Assembly: GCA_944325505.1 (NCBI GenBank)
Contig: CALVAJ010000001.1
Coordinates: forward strand, 124,001 to 188,000
Direction: 5' to 3'
Origin: an uncultured Bacteroidales bacterium
Lineage (GTDB): Bacteria; Bacteroidota; Bacteroidia; Bacteroidales; UBA932
Length of the DNA stretch: 64,000 bases
Of this stretch, positions 17,650-26,694 are shown in pieces (position 1 is the first letter of the stretch; every line of letters begins with the position of its first letter). The translations under genes were made by a program, and so were the position numbers. The notes beneath the pieces were generated by a model that worked only from the letters and a program-made list of their open reading frames with translations, was not told where the DNA came from and ran no database searches.

Positions 17650-20600
17650 TCAATATGGCCGGGAAGATTCTGGATTTCTGAATTCGGTAGGCGTGCAGGA
17701 CTTTATTTTCTTGAACACCTTAGTGAAGTATTTCAGGGAGGAAAATCCGGTCTTTTCAGATATTTCCGTGATGCTCATTGAGGTGTTTGAAAGCAACATG
17801 CAGGCTTTCTCGATTTTTTTTCTGGTAACGTATTCTATTATACTCATCCCTGTCAGCGCTTTGATTTTCTTAAACAGCAATGAGGTACTGATATTGACGC
17901 TTGCAGCTATGAAATTTACATTCAGGTCAGGAGTATCCATATTCTGGTCTATGGTTTCATCGACTTTTGTCAACAGCTTCTCGTCTGCATTGCTGAAACT
18001 TATCTGTTTATTTGTCAGGTTTTCATAAAACCGATATTTATTCCGAATAGACTCTCTCAGTTTCAGACAGTTATATATGACGGATATTAAGGCGTCGATA
18101 TCGAATGGTTTCGGGAGGAATACGTCTGCGCCTGTCTTGTATCCGGCAGCCAGATTCTGAGGGTCGCTGTATGCAGTCAGCAGAATGAAAGGGATATGGC
18201 TGATTTCCAGATTGGTCTTTACCTCATGGCAAAGCTGGAATCCGTTCATTGCAGGCATCATTACATCACTGATTATTATGTCGGGCATTCTGTCCAGAAT
18301 CGCGTTGTATCCTTTCTTCCCGTCTTCAGCCGTGTAAATATGTGCAAAATAATTACGGAGGGAGTCTTTTAAATATGTTCTCAATTCATTATTGTCTTCA
18401 ACTATCATTACAGAGATGTTTTTCAGAAAGAGCAGATCTTCAGGACCTGGTGGAACTGTTTTCCGGAGTTCAGTCAGATCTGATGCTTTATCGAGAGGCC
18501 CCTCGGCAACTGCAGATAGCGGCAAATCGAACCAGAAAGTGGCTCCTGCATGTTCATTGTTGAAGGCTCCGATCCGTCCGTTATGCAGACTGACTATTTT
18601 CTTGGCATAGGCAAGACCTATTCCGCTTCCTCCCTTATCATGGTTGCCTTGGTAGAAGTTATCGAAAATAAAGTCCATGTCGGCGTCATTTAAACCGGAG
18701 CCCATGTCGGAAACCGAGATCCTTACGAAATCTTTTTCAGGAAGGATATTGCTCCGGACAGTTGTAGTACTGCCTCTGTCGCTGAACTTCAAGGCATTCA
18801 TCAGGAGATTAGATAAAACGAAATCGCATTTTTTGCTGTCGAACTGGACTATGCCTACAGAATTGTCCGGAATAAACTCAAGGCTAATCCCGTTGTTTTC
18901 AAATTCCACTTTGAATTTTTCGCATATGTTTTTGATCCAGTCATTCAGCAAGGAATTCACAGGCACTATGTTCATGGCTCCGGTCTCGTATTTTTGTATG
19001 TCGAGAACCATGTCTATGATGTTTTTCATATGCCAGGCATTGCTGTAGGCAATTTTCAGGTGTTCTTCTACCTTACTGTTTTCGGTCTTGTGGTCTATTA
19101 TCCGCTTTAAAGGTGCGCATATAAGGGACAGTGGTGTCCTGAGCTCATGGCTGAGGCTGATCAGAAAATTGATTTTTTCCTCATTTGCCTTGCTTTTCAA
19201 TCTGGAGATTTTATGGGCATGGAGGATTTTTTCTCTCCGGACGATATAGTAGGATGTCAGACAGGCCGCCATAGCGGCGAACATGATGGCGGCAATAATG
19301 AACCATGTGCTTTTGTACCACTGCTGTCTAACATTCAGATCGCACAAGACTTGTTCTGAGCTCCATTCTCCGTCTTTTTTCAGATATGCGCAGTGTATAG
19401 CGTATTCTCCTGACGGCAGATTGTTTATAAGCAGGCTATAGTTGCTGAAATAGGAGAATACGGCTGCTCCGTCGCGGTTACGCAAGGTAAATTTGAATGT
19501 TTCTTCCGAAAACGGACGGCGGTTTCCAAGGGATGTACGTATTTCCAGCGTAGAAAAGTTATAAGGGACAGTGATATCCTGCCGGTCGGACTGTCCTGAG
19601 GTATGCGATACGGATCTGCCGTTGACGATTATGTCTGTTGGCTGGATTGAATAGTCAGGACTTGTGGTGCAGGTTATGCCTTTTTTTATATAAGAGAGAC
19701 CGTTTACTCCTCCGAATATAATGTCTCCTGAATTCAGCAGGCAATGGCAGTCGGGTGTAATTTCATTGATGTCCACTCCATCCATTTCCCCGAGTATCAT
19801 AAATTTTTTTTCCTCCGGCCAGTATATGTATATGCCCTTGTGTGTCCCGATCCAGAGCCTCCCTTCAGAATCGGTTATCAGGGATGAGGCTTCGTTGAGC
19901 AGCGGAGTAGATATTTCTTTGCATTCTCCTGATGTTTCATTGAAAAACATGAGGCCGGAGTCTGTCGCTATCCATATTGTACCGTCTGAGCCGCAGCATA
20001 TATTTCTCACATTAACAGGAATCGTTTCGCTTATTGTGTTTCTGACTCCTGATTCAATGTCATATGCCGCTATTTCGTTTTCGGTATCTATGAAGTAAAG
20101 TGTCTTGCCGTTCCGGTCCAGCGCCATGGGAGTGGAGTACCGGTTCGGGTTATGTCCTATATATGATAGCTCCCGGGTCAGAGTGTTGTACAGATGGATA
20201 TTTTCCGAGTTTACTATAATACGATCTCCGTCTTTAAGCAAGGAAACCGTTATCCCTTGTCTGGCGATTTCCTCCCTGGAGGAAGAGAAATGGAATTTTT
20301 CAGTATATCCGGAAGCCTTGTCAAGAAGATAGAAACCCCTATTATATATGTTGAAGAGTATATGCGAATCGGAATAATCGACTAAAGAGGTTACATGCAT
20401 ACCTTTAGTGGCGGCAAAATGCCGGAATTCGCCTGTTTCCGGATCCATACTGTTTATTCCTCCTCCGTCGGTCCCTATCCATATTGTTCCGGAGTCATCC
20501 TGGCAGCAGGAAAGGACGGAGCGGTTGCTAAGACCGTACCGGTTGCCATAGCTGACTTCATTATAGGATCTGGCGTAAGTAAGTTCTATATTGATCAGAC

Positions 20601-21588
20601 CTGAGCGTACACTGCCGGCCAGGATATTGTCTGCGCCGTTGAGATATAGTCTGTATATTGAATTGTCCGGAAGCGAATGCGGGTCTGAAATATTATGTCC
20701 CACAGAAGAGAAAGAGAGACTGTCCATATCCAGTATGTTGATGCCCCCTCCATCTGTTGCGAGCCACAGGTCCCCGTTGTTTTCCAGTATGTCCAGCACT
20801 ATGTCGTTTGACAGATTTGAATTGTTTGAATCGAAATGGTAAATCAATCTGTCCCCATGATAACCGTAGATGCCTTTATTGTATATGCTGCACCATAGAC
20901 GCTTGTTGGAATCTATAAAAATTTTCGTACAATTCGGGGCCTGTGGCTGCAGCAGTTTTTTCATATTGTTCCGCCGGATGTCATAAATGTATATTCCGAA
21001 CCATTTGGTGTTTATGACTATATGGTTTTCATCCATGGCAGTCATTTCCTGAAATGCAGTGTACCGGTCTCCAAGATCAATATCTGCGACATGGGCCCAT
21101 TCCCCGGATGAGCAGTCGTATTTGTACAGATTGAACCGGGAATTTACCCCTCCGGCATACAGCTCTCCACCGACAGTTATGCAAGATGCGACAAATTCGG
21201 TATCACCGGTTCCGGTTATATGCTGCCTTATGAAACAGTCGTTGGCCTTGTCGTATAGGACAAGGCCTTTGTTTGTTCCGACCCATATATTGTTTTGGGT
21301 GTCTTCAGTAATGAATCTTATTTCGTTTGATGGAATAGAGGAATCGTCACCCTGAATACAGTAATAAGGCTTGAACGTTCCGGAGATATATTTGTTGAGG
21401 CCGAATTCGGTTCCTACCCATAGCTGGCCGAAGGCGTCTATAAGAATAGCAGTCACTTTTGACTGCGACAGTCCTTGCCCTATTCCCAAAGTCGTAAACT
21501 GGATGAAGCGGTCAGTCTCAGTGGCTGCTGTTGCAGGGAAACCGAAACATCCTGTCAGAAGTATTGTAAGGGTTATCAGCAGTTTCAT
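17650..21588 (-). CDS. Hybrid two-component system regulator (HTCS) of the PUL
   Basis: This 1312-residue single-chain sensor/regulator has a signal peptide (1 to about 21) and a periplasmic two-component beta-propeller with many repeats of the form DxxGxLWVGTxxGL (to about 650). A Y_Y_Y domain and one membrane segment at about 760-783 follow. The HisKA domain has SHELRTPL with phospho-acceptor His814. The HATPase domain (DMGSGL, GGSGIGLAYAKK) follows, then a receiver with IISDVMMP and Asp1108. A C-terminal AraC-type HTH lies at about 1210-1305. It is divergent from the SusC gene at 21733 and should sense a breakdown product in the periplasm and activate that operon. It stops only 31 bases from the nuoN-remnant boundary. 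The gene is visibly AT-richer than the hppA and nuo genes. Confidence 0.96.
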   Translation of the reverse strand: MKLLITLTILLTGCFGFPATAATETDRFIQFTTLGIGQGLSQSKVTAILIDAFGQLWVGTEFGLNKYISGTFKPYYCIQGDDSSIPSNEIRFITEDTQNNIWVGTNKGLVLYDKANDCFIRQHITGTGDTEFVASCITVGGELYAGGVNSRFNLYKYDCSSGEWAHVADIDLGDRYTAFQEMTAMDENHIVINTKWFGIYIYDIRRNNMKKLLQPQAPNCTKIFIDSNKRLWCSIYNKGIYGYHGDRLIYHFDSNNSNLSNDIVLDILENNGDLWLATDGGGINILDMDSLSFSSVGHNISDPHSLPDNSIYRLYLNGADNILAGSVRSGLINIELTYARSYNEVSYGNRYGLSNRSVLSCCQDDSGTIWIGTDGGGINSMDPETGEFRHFAATKGMHVTSLVDYSDSHILFNIYNRGFYLLDKASGYTEKFHFSSSREEIARQGITVSLLKDGDRIIVNSENIHLYNTLTRELSYIGHNPNRYSTPMALDRNGKTLYFIDTENEIAAYDIESGVRNTISETIPVNVRNICCGSDGTIWIATDSGLMFFNETSGECKEISTPLLNEASSLITDSEGRLWIGTHKGIYIYWPEEKKFMILGEMDGVDINEITPDCHCLLNSGDIIFGGVNGLSYIKKGITCTTSPDYSIQPTDIIVNGRSVSHTSGQSDRQDITVPYNFSTLEIRTSLGNRRPFSEETFKFTLRNRDGAAVFSYFSNYSLLINNLPSGEYAIHCAYLKKDGEWSSEQVLCDLNVRQQWYKSTWFIIAAIMFAAMAACLTSYYIVRREKILHAHKISRLKSKANEEKINFLISLSHELRTPLSLICAPLKRIIDHKTENSKVEEHLKIAYSNAWHMKNIIDMVLDIQKYETGAMNIVPVNSLLNDWIKNICEKFKVEFENNGISLEFIPDNSVGIVQFDSKKCDFVLSNLLMNALKFSDRGSTTTVRSNILPEKDFVRISVSDMGSGLNDADMDFIFDNFYQGNHDKGGSGIGLAYAKKIVSLHNGRIGAFNNEHAGATFWFDLPLSAVAEGPLDKASDLTELRKTVPPGPEDLLFLKNISVMIVEDNNELRTYLKDSLRNYFAHIYTAEDGKKGYNAILDRMPDIIISDVMMPAMNGFQLCHEVKTNLEISHIPFILLTAYSDPQNLAAGYKTGADVFLPKPFDIDALISVIYNCLKLRESIRNKYRFYENLTNKQISFSNADEKLLTKVDETIDQNMDTPDLNVNFIAASVNISTSLLFKKIKALTGMSIIEYVTRKKIEKACMLLSNTSMSITEISEKTGFSSLKYFTKVFKKIKSCTPTEFRNPESSRPY

Positions 21589-21621
21589 GTAGTACGGTCA
21601 GTCAGTTGTCATGCACAAAAA

Positions 21622-21668
21622 TACGGAAAAACGGTTTTTTACGGAAAATTATCCATCAATATACGGAA
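21622..21668 (+). promoter_or_regulatory. Three TACGGAA direct repeats between HTCS and SusC (candidate operator)
   Basis: TACGGAA occurs at 21622-21628, 21640-21646 and 21662-21668, with start-to-start spacings of 18 and 22 bases, close to two helical turns. They lie just upstream of the candidate SusC promoter. AraC-type HTCS output domains bind direct repeats, so this is a plausible activator site. That function is inferred. Confidence 0.4.
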
Positions 21669-21698
21669 TATTGCTCCGTGGCTTTGGATAATGCAGGG

Positions 21699-21706
21699 TA
21701 ATTTTG
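21699..21706 (+). promoter_or_regulatory. Candidate -7 element (TAATTTTG) for the PUL operon
   Basis: This is a perfect TAnnTTTG motif 26 bases before the SusC ATG at 21733, downstream of the TACGGAA repeats. No canonical -33 TTTG is found at 19-21 bases, which would suit an activator-dependent promoter. Confidence 0.4.
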
Positions 21707-21732
21707 TCAAGTTAACTAACCAGATAAAAGAC

Positions 21733-24700
21733 ATGAAACATTTGAATCTTTTCGGATGTTGTTTTTTCCTGTTCCTTTTGATGGATATTGTGCCGGCTCA
21801 GGCTCAGTCGAAGCAGATGACTGTCAAAGGACAGGTAAAGGACGGAACATTCAATGACCCTCTCCCTGGAGCGAATGTCTTTATAAAGGGAACTACAGAA
21901 GGAACCGTCACTGATATTGACGGAAAGTATTCTTTGGTAGTGCCGGCCGATGGAAATACCGTTCTGGTCTTTTCCTATATAGGCTGTGTCACACAAGAAA
22001 TCTCTGTAGGATCCAGGGGCGTAATCAATGTTGTAATGCAGGATGAGTCGCAGAGTCTGGATGACGTCGTGGTGATTGCCTACGGAACGCAAAGCAAGCT
22101 GTCCGTAACGAGTGCACTGTCCACGATGGATAACAAGGATCTTGTCAAATCTCCTGTGGCCAGTATCACTAACTCTATCGCCGGCTCGATTCCGGGTGTG
22201 ACTGCTGTGCAGACGAGCGGCCAGCCTGGAAATGATGACGCAACCCTTTATATCAGAGGAAGCGGCTCGCTTGACAATTCTCTTGCCAAGCCGCTCGTGC
22301 TTGTGGATGGTATAGAAAGGGAATTTTCTCAGATCGACGCAAATGAAATAGAGAGCATTTCAGTATTGAAGGATGCTTCTGCGACAGCCGTATTCGGAGT
22401 CCGTGGCGCGAACGGTGTTATTCTCGTCACTACCAGGAGGGGAGATGTGGGTAAACCGAAGATTTCGATAAGTTCTTCGGTGGGACTGCAGCAGCCTATC
22501 TCCCTGGTTGAGCAGACAGGCAGTTATGAGTTTGCAAAATTCTGGAATATCAAGCAGAAACTTGATGGAATTACCGACGCCAGGAGATATTTTACGCCAG
22601 AGCAAATTGAAGCATACAGGACCGGTTCTGATCCTATAATGTATCCAAATGTCGACTGGATGGATTACCTTTTCAGGGATGTCTTCGTGCAGAGCAAGAA
22701 TAATGTGAACATTTCCGGCGGGAGTGAAAACGTAAGATATTTCGTATCCGTCGGCTATCTGTATCAGAACGGTTTGCTGAAGCAGCTGCCGGGACAGCCG
22801 TATGACAACAATTACAGGTATGACCGTTATAACTACAGGGCGAATATCGATGCCAAACTTTCTCCGACTACGACTCTGAAGTTCGGTGTAGGAGGGAATC
22901 TTGGCGTAAGCCGGGAACCAAGAAATGTCGTTTCCGGGACTGCCAGCAATGCCTGGGTCATCGCCCAGATATGGTCTCTGCCTTTTGCCGGTCCTGGATT
23001 CGTGGACGGAGTAAGGACCCTGGTACCTAAAGGATTTGTCCCTACTACTGAAGTTATGAGGGACGGGATGTTCGTATTTTACGGTATGGGATACAACCAG
23101 AATTACCGGACTACTTTGAATATGGATATAGATATTACCCAAAACCTGGATTTTGTTACCGATGGTCTTAGCGTATCCGTCAAAGGTGCATATGACAACG
23201 TATTCAACCTCAACAAGACGAGGGCCGGAGGTTCGGTCGAGTATCAGGAGGTGAGGTATAAGTCGTACTTCGATACTAACGGTACGATGCCCGAGACGGA
23301 TCCGTATTATGACAAGACATATGTATTCACTCCGGTCGGTTCCAATACGCCATTGTCCTATGCGGAATCATATGGCAGGGATCAGAACTGGTATGTCGAA
23401 GCAAGGTTAAACTATGACAGGACCTTCGCCGGGCATAAGGTGACAGGACTTCTTCTTTATAATCAGTCCAGAAATTATTATCCTGCCACTTATGTATATA
23501 TTCCCAGAAGCTATATCGGGCTTGTCGGAAGAGTCGGCTGGAGTTTCCGTAACAGATATATGGCGGATTTTAGTATAGGCTATAATGGCTCGGAGAATTT
23601 CGCTCCAGGGAAAACGCGCTTTGGCCTTTTCCCTTCCTTTTCAGCCGGATGGGTGATTTCCGGTGAAAACTTCATGAAGAAACAGAATGTAGTCAGTTTC
23701 TTGAAAATCAGGGCGTCATGGGGCCTTGTCGGCAATGATCAGGGCGTCAACTCCAGATTTATGTATATGCCGGAAAGGTGGTCTTCATCCGGTGGCTACA
23801 GTTTCGGCGTGAATAATCCTGTCAATAGCGAATCTTATGCAATATCTGTATACGGCAATCCGGAAGTGACATGGGAAACCGCCAGTAAATGGAATGTAGG
23901 CTTGGAAAGCACATTTTTCCAAGACAGGCTGACCTTTAACCTTGACTTGTTCCATGAGTACAGGAGCGGCATCCTCATCGCACCGCAGTCTATCCCGGAC
24001 ATAGCTGCCATATCATCTCCGAATCTTAATCTCGGGAAAGTAAGCAACAAGGGATATGAAGTCGTTCTGGGATGGAAAGACCGTATCGGAAAGAACTTCA
24101 GTTACAGCATCGATGCTAATGTTTCTTATGCCAGAAACAAGATTATATTCATGGACGAGATACCGAACGAGTATGACTATATGAACCAGACCGGCGGCTC
24201 TACAGGAAGAAACACCAATCTCTACAAGTTCATCCGGTTGTACCAATACAGCGATTTTACCGTCGGCGAGGACGGAAGTCTGGTCTTGAATCCGGATCTT
24301 CCCCAGCCGCAGTCACCTGTGTATCCTGGAGATGCCATGTATGCAGATCTGAACGGAGACAATATAGTGGACGGGGATGACCGTTTCGTGACGGGATATT
24401 CTACCCGCCCGGAATATTTCTTCGGGATCAATATAGGTGCATCATGGAAAAATCTGTCCCTTACCATGCAATGGACAGGAGCTGCCCATGTGGACAAGAT
24501 GCTGGATTTGGAGTATCGGATACCTTTCACAAATTCCGGTAACAGAGGTCTGCTCTCATATTTCTATGACGGATGCTGGACACCGGACAACCAGCAGGGT
24601 GCCATATATCCGAGACCGGCCGAGACTTCCGAAAGCTGGAACTCCGAAGCGTCTACACTATGGCTTCAAGATGCGTCCTACTTAAGGCTGAAGAATCTGA

Positions 24701-24894
24701 GCCTGACATATACTTTCAGCGGGTATGACGTTTTCAAGAAGCTGGGAATCAATTCTCTCGGTCTTACTTTCAGCGGATATAACCTGCTTACATTTACCGG
24801 ATTGAAATACATTGACCCGGAAGGTATCACGGATAACAACGGTTCTTATCCCCTTGTAAGGCTTTACAGTTTCGGGTTGAACATTAATTTTTAG
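21733..24894 (+). CDS. SusC-family TonB-dependent outer-membrane transporter (first pair)
   Basis: This 1053-residue protein has a signal peptide ending at VPAQAQ and a CNA-like domain (VKGQVKDGTFNDPLPGANVFIKG). The TonB-box region is DDVVVIAYG. The plug contains ESISVLKDASATAVFGVRGANG, and a large beta-barrel ends in FGLNINF. It has no STN domain, fitting control by the HTCS rather than by an ECF/FecR system. The open frame continues upstream into the HTCS gene on the other strand; the ATG at 21733 is the one followed by a signal peptide. It is followed after six bases by its SusD. It imports oligosaccharides with that lid protein. Confidence 0.96.
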   Translation: MKHLNLFGCCFFLFLLMDIVPAQAQSKQMTVKGQVKDGTFNDPLPGANVFIKGTTEGTVTDIDGKYSLVVPADGNTVLVFSYIGCVTQEISVGSRGVINVVMQDESQSLDDVVVIAYGTQSKLSVTSALSTMDNKDLVKSPVASITNSIAGSIPGVTAVQTSGQPGNDDATLYIRGSGSLDNSLAKPLVLVDGIEREFSQIDANEIESISVLKDASATAVFGVRGANGVILVTTRRGDVGKPKISISSSVGLQQPISLVEQTGSYEFAKFWNIKQKLDGITDARRYFTPEQIEAYRTGSDPIMYPNVDWMDYLFRDVFVQSKNNVNISGGSENVRYFVSVGYLYQNGLLKQLPGQPYDNNYRYDRYNYRANIDAKLSPTTTLKFGVGGNLGVSREPRNVVSGTASNAWVIAQIWSLPFAGPGFVDGVRTLVPKGFVPTTEVMRDGMFVFYGMGYNQNYRTTLNMDIDITQNLDFVTDGLSVSVKGAYDNVFNLNKTRAGGSVEYQEVRYKSYFDTNGTMPETDPYYDKTYVFTPVGSNTPLSYAESYGRDQNWYVEARLNYDRTFAGHKVTGLLLYNQSRNYYPATYVYIPRSYIGLVGRVGWSFRNRYMADFSIGYNGSENFAPGKTRFGLFPSFSAGWVISGENFMKKQNVVSFLKIRASWGLVGNDQGVNSRFMYMPERWSSSGGYSFGVNNPVNSESYAISVYGNPEVTWETASKWNVGLESTFFQDRLTFNLDLFHEYRSGILIAPQSIPDIAAISSPNLNLGKVSNKGYEVVLGWKDRIGKNFSYSIDANVSYARNKIIFMDEIPNEYDYMNQTGGSTGRNTNLYKFIRLYQYSDFTVGEDGSLVLNPDLPQPQSPVYPGDAMYADLNGDNIVDGDDRFVTGYSTRPEYFFGINIGASWKNLSLTMQWTGAAHVDKMLDLEYRIPFTNSGNRGLLSYFYDGCWTPDNQQGAIYPRPAETSESWNSEASTLWLQDASYLRLKNLSLTYTFSGYDVFKKLGINSLGLTFSGYNLLTFTGLKYIDPEGITDNNGSYPLVRLYSFGLNINF

Positions 24895-24900
24895 TTGGCT

Positions 24901-26670
24901 ATGAACAGACAGATGTTAAAAGCGATGGCCTGGATTTTCCTGCTACCGGGAATGGTATCCTGCTCGGACATGGTGTTCGGGGACAAATTTCTCGGTGAAC
25001 AGCCGGAAAGCTCCGGGGCTACGACGGAGATAATGTTTTCAACAAAAGAGAATTCAGACAAGGTGCTGAACAACGCTTACAGGAATCTTATATACGGTAT
25101 CACCGTATCCGGTACCCCCAGGCTGGGGGGCAATGTCCTGGAATCCCTTACGGATTTATGCCAGAGTTTCAGGTATAATGTGGGCGACGGTCCTACGGCC
25201 CTGTACTATAACGGGCAATTGAGCCCAAACAACATAAGCACTATAGCGGCTTATATGTACGGCAAGCAGACGGATTGGACGACAATACGTTACGCGTGGC
25301 TTTACATAGAAAATGCAGACAGGGTGCCGGATATGTCCGATGGAGAGAAAAGAGAGAGGGTTGCCGAGGCGAAAATGCTGATTGCCCTTTCATATTTCAG
25401 GATGATGAGATACATAGGAGGTATTCCTTGGATTGATCATGCGGTGGATGTGAACGAAGAGAAGTACTATCGGCGTCTGACATTCGAAGAGTCAGTAGAG
25501 AAAATTGTGGCCTTGCTGGACGAGTCCATTCCTGACCTTCCGTGGAAGCAGGGAGATCTGGATGATGGCAGAATGACCAGTGCGGCTGCCATGGCGTTGA
25601 AGTTTCAGGTCCTGCATTGGGCTGCAAGCCCTGCTTTCAATTCCGACACCAGATGGCATCCGGAGGCGGATGAATATACTTGTTACGGAAATTACAGCAA
25701 AGACCGTTGGCAGAGGGCTGCCGATGCAGGGAAAGCTTTTTTCGACGAGCTTGACAAGCGTCAGGGTTATGCCCTTGTACAGCCTGAGACGGCAACACAC
25801 AGGGACAGGAGGCTTGCATATAGGAAAGCATATTATGACAGAGGCAACGGTGAGATACTGATATCTATCAGGAAGGGGTATGATGTTTCCATTCACCAGT
25901 TGTACATTACACAGAGACTCTATGCCTGTCCGACCCTTAACTATGTGGATATGTTCCCATGGGAGGACGGTACAGACTTCCCGGAGGACTTCGACTGGAC
26001 GAATCCTGACAGACAGCCGTTCTTTACGTATTCCGGTACAGACGGTATGGTCCCTACAAGGGATCCGAGGCTATATGAGAATGTGGCTTGTCCGGGTGAC
26101 ATGTATTGTACAGGCGTAGCTGCCCCGACATATGTCAACAGTCCTGATTATGTGAACTGCAGCGGATTCCTTATAATGAAGTTTATCCTTCAGGAAAACG
26201 CTGACCGTGCGAATAGGCCTGTACAGTGGCCGTATCTGAGACTGCCTGAAATAATGCTTGGATATGCCGAGGTTCTTAATGAGATCAATGATGGCCCTAC
26301 AGCTCTGGCCTACAGTATGGTGAATGATATCCGTGCACGTGTCGGCCTTTCCCCTGTTCCGGGCAATCTGGACAAAAACCAGTTCCTGGAGAGGGTAATG
26401 ACAGAAAGGGCTCTGGAGCTTGGTTTCGAGGAGGTCCGTTGGTTCGATATCGTGAGACGCGACATGAAAGAGGCGTTCACGAAAACCCTCTACGGGTTGA
26501 GAAGCGAGGGCAATGCCCTCAATAACCCTACGGAATTCACCTTTGAAAAGGTCGAGCTGGATATGAAGAGGGCATGGGCCTCCGATATGGATACCAAGTG
26601 GTATCTCGCCCCTATTCCTCAGAAAGAAATAAATAAAGGATATGGGATGACACAGAATCCCGGATGGTAA
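24901..26670 (+). CDS. SusD/RagB-family lipoprotein (first pair)
   Basis: This 589-residue protein has lipobox cysteine 21 (GMVSC). SusD signatures are present: MLIALSYFRMMRYIGGIPWIDH in the TPR region, LRLPEIMLGYAEVLNE, and the C-terminal MTQNPGW. The ATG at 24901 starts the signal peptide. It follows its SusC after six bases and would form the extracellular lid. The next SusC starts 24 bases on, so both SusCD pairs appear to share a transcript. Confidence 0.95.
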   Translation: MNRQMLKAMAWIFLLPGMVSCSDMVFGDKFLGEQPESSGATTEIMFSTKENSDKVLNNAYRNLIYGITVSGTPRLGGNVLESLTDLCQSFRYNVGDGPTALYYNGQLSPNNISTIAAYMYGKQTDWTTIRYAWLYIENADRVPDMSDGEKRERVAEAKMLIALSYFRMMRYIGGIPWIDHAVDVNEEKYYRRLTFEESVEKIVALLDESIPDLPWKQGDLDDGRMTSAAAMALKFQVLHWAASPAFNSDTRWHPEADEYTCYGNYSKDRWQRAADAGKAFFDELDKRQGYALVQPETATHRDRRLAYRKAYYDRGNGEILISIRKGYDVSIHQLYITQRLYACPTLNYVDMFPWEDGTDFPEDFDWTNPDRQPFFTYSGTDGMVPTRDPRLYENVACPGDMYCTGVAAPTYVNSPDYVNCSGFLIMKFILQENADRANRPVQWPYLRLPEIMLGYAEVLNEINDGPTALAYSMVNDIRARVGLSPVPGNLDKNQFLERVMTERALELGFEEVRWFDIVRRDMKEAFTKTLYGLRSEGNALNNPTEFTFEKVELDMKRAWASDMDTKWYLAPIPQKEINKGYGMTQNPGW

Positions 26671-26694
26671 ACAACATCTAATATGATTGGAGAA

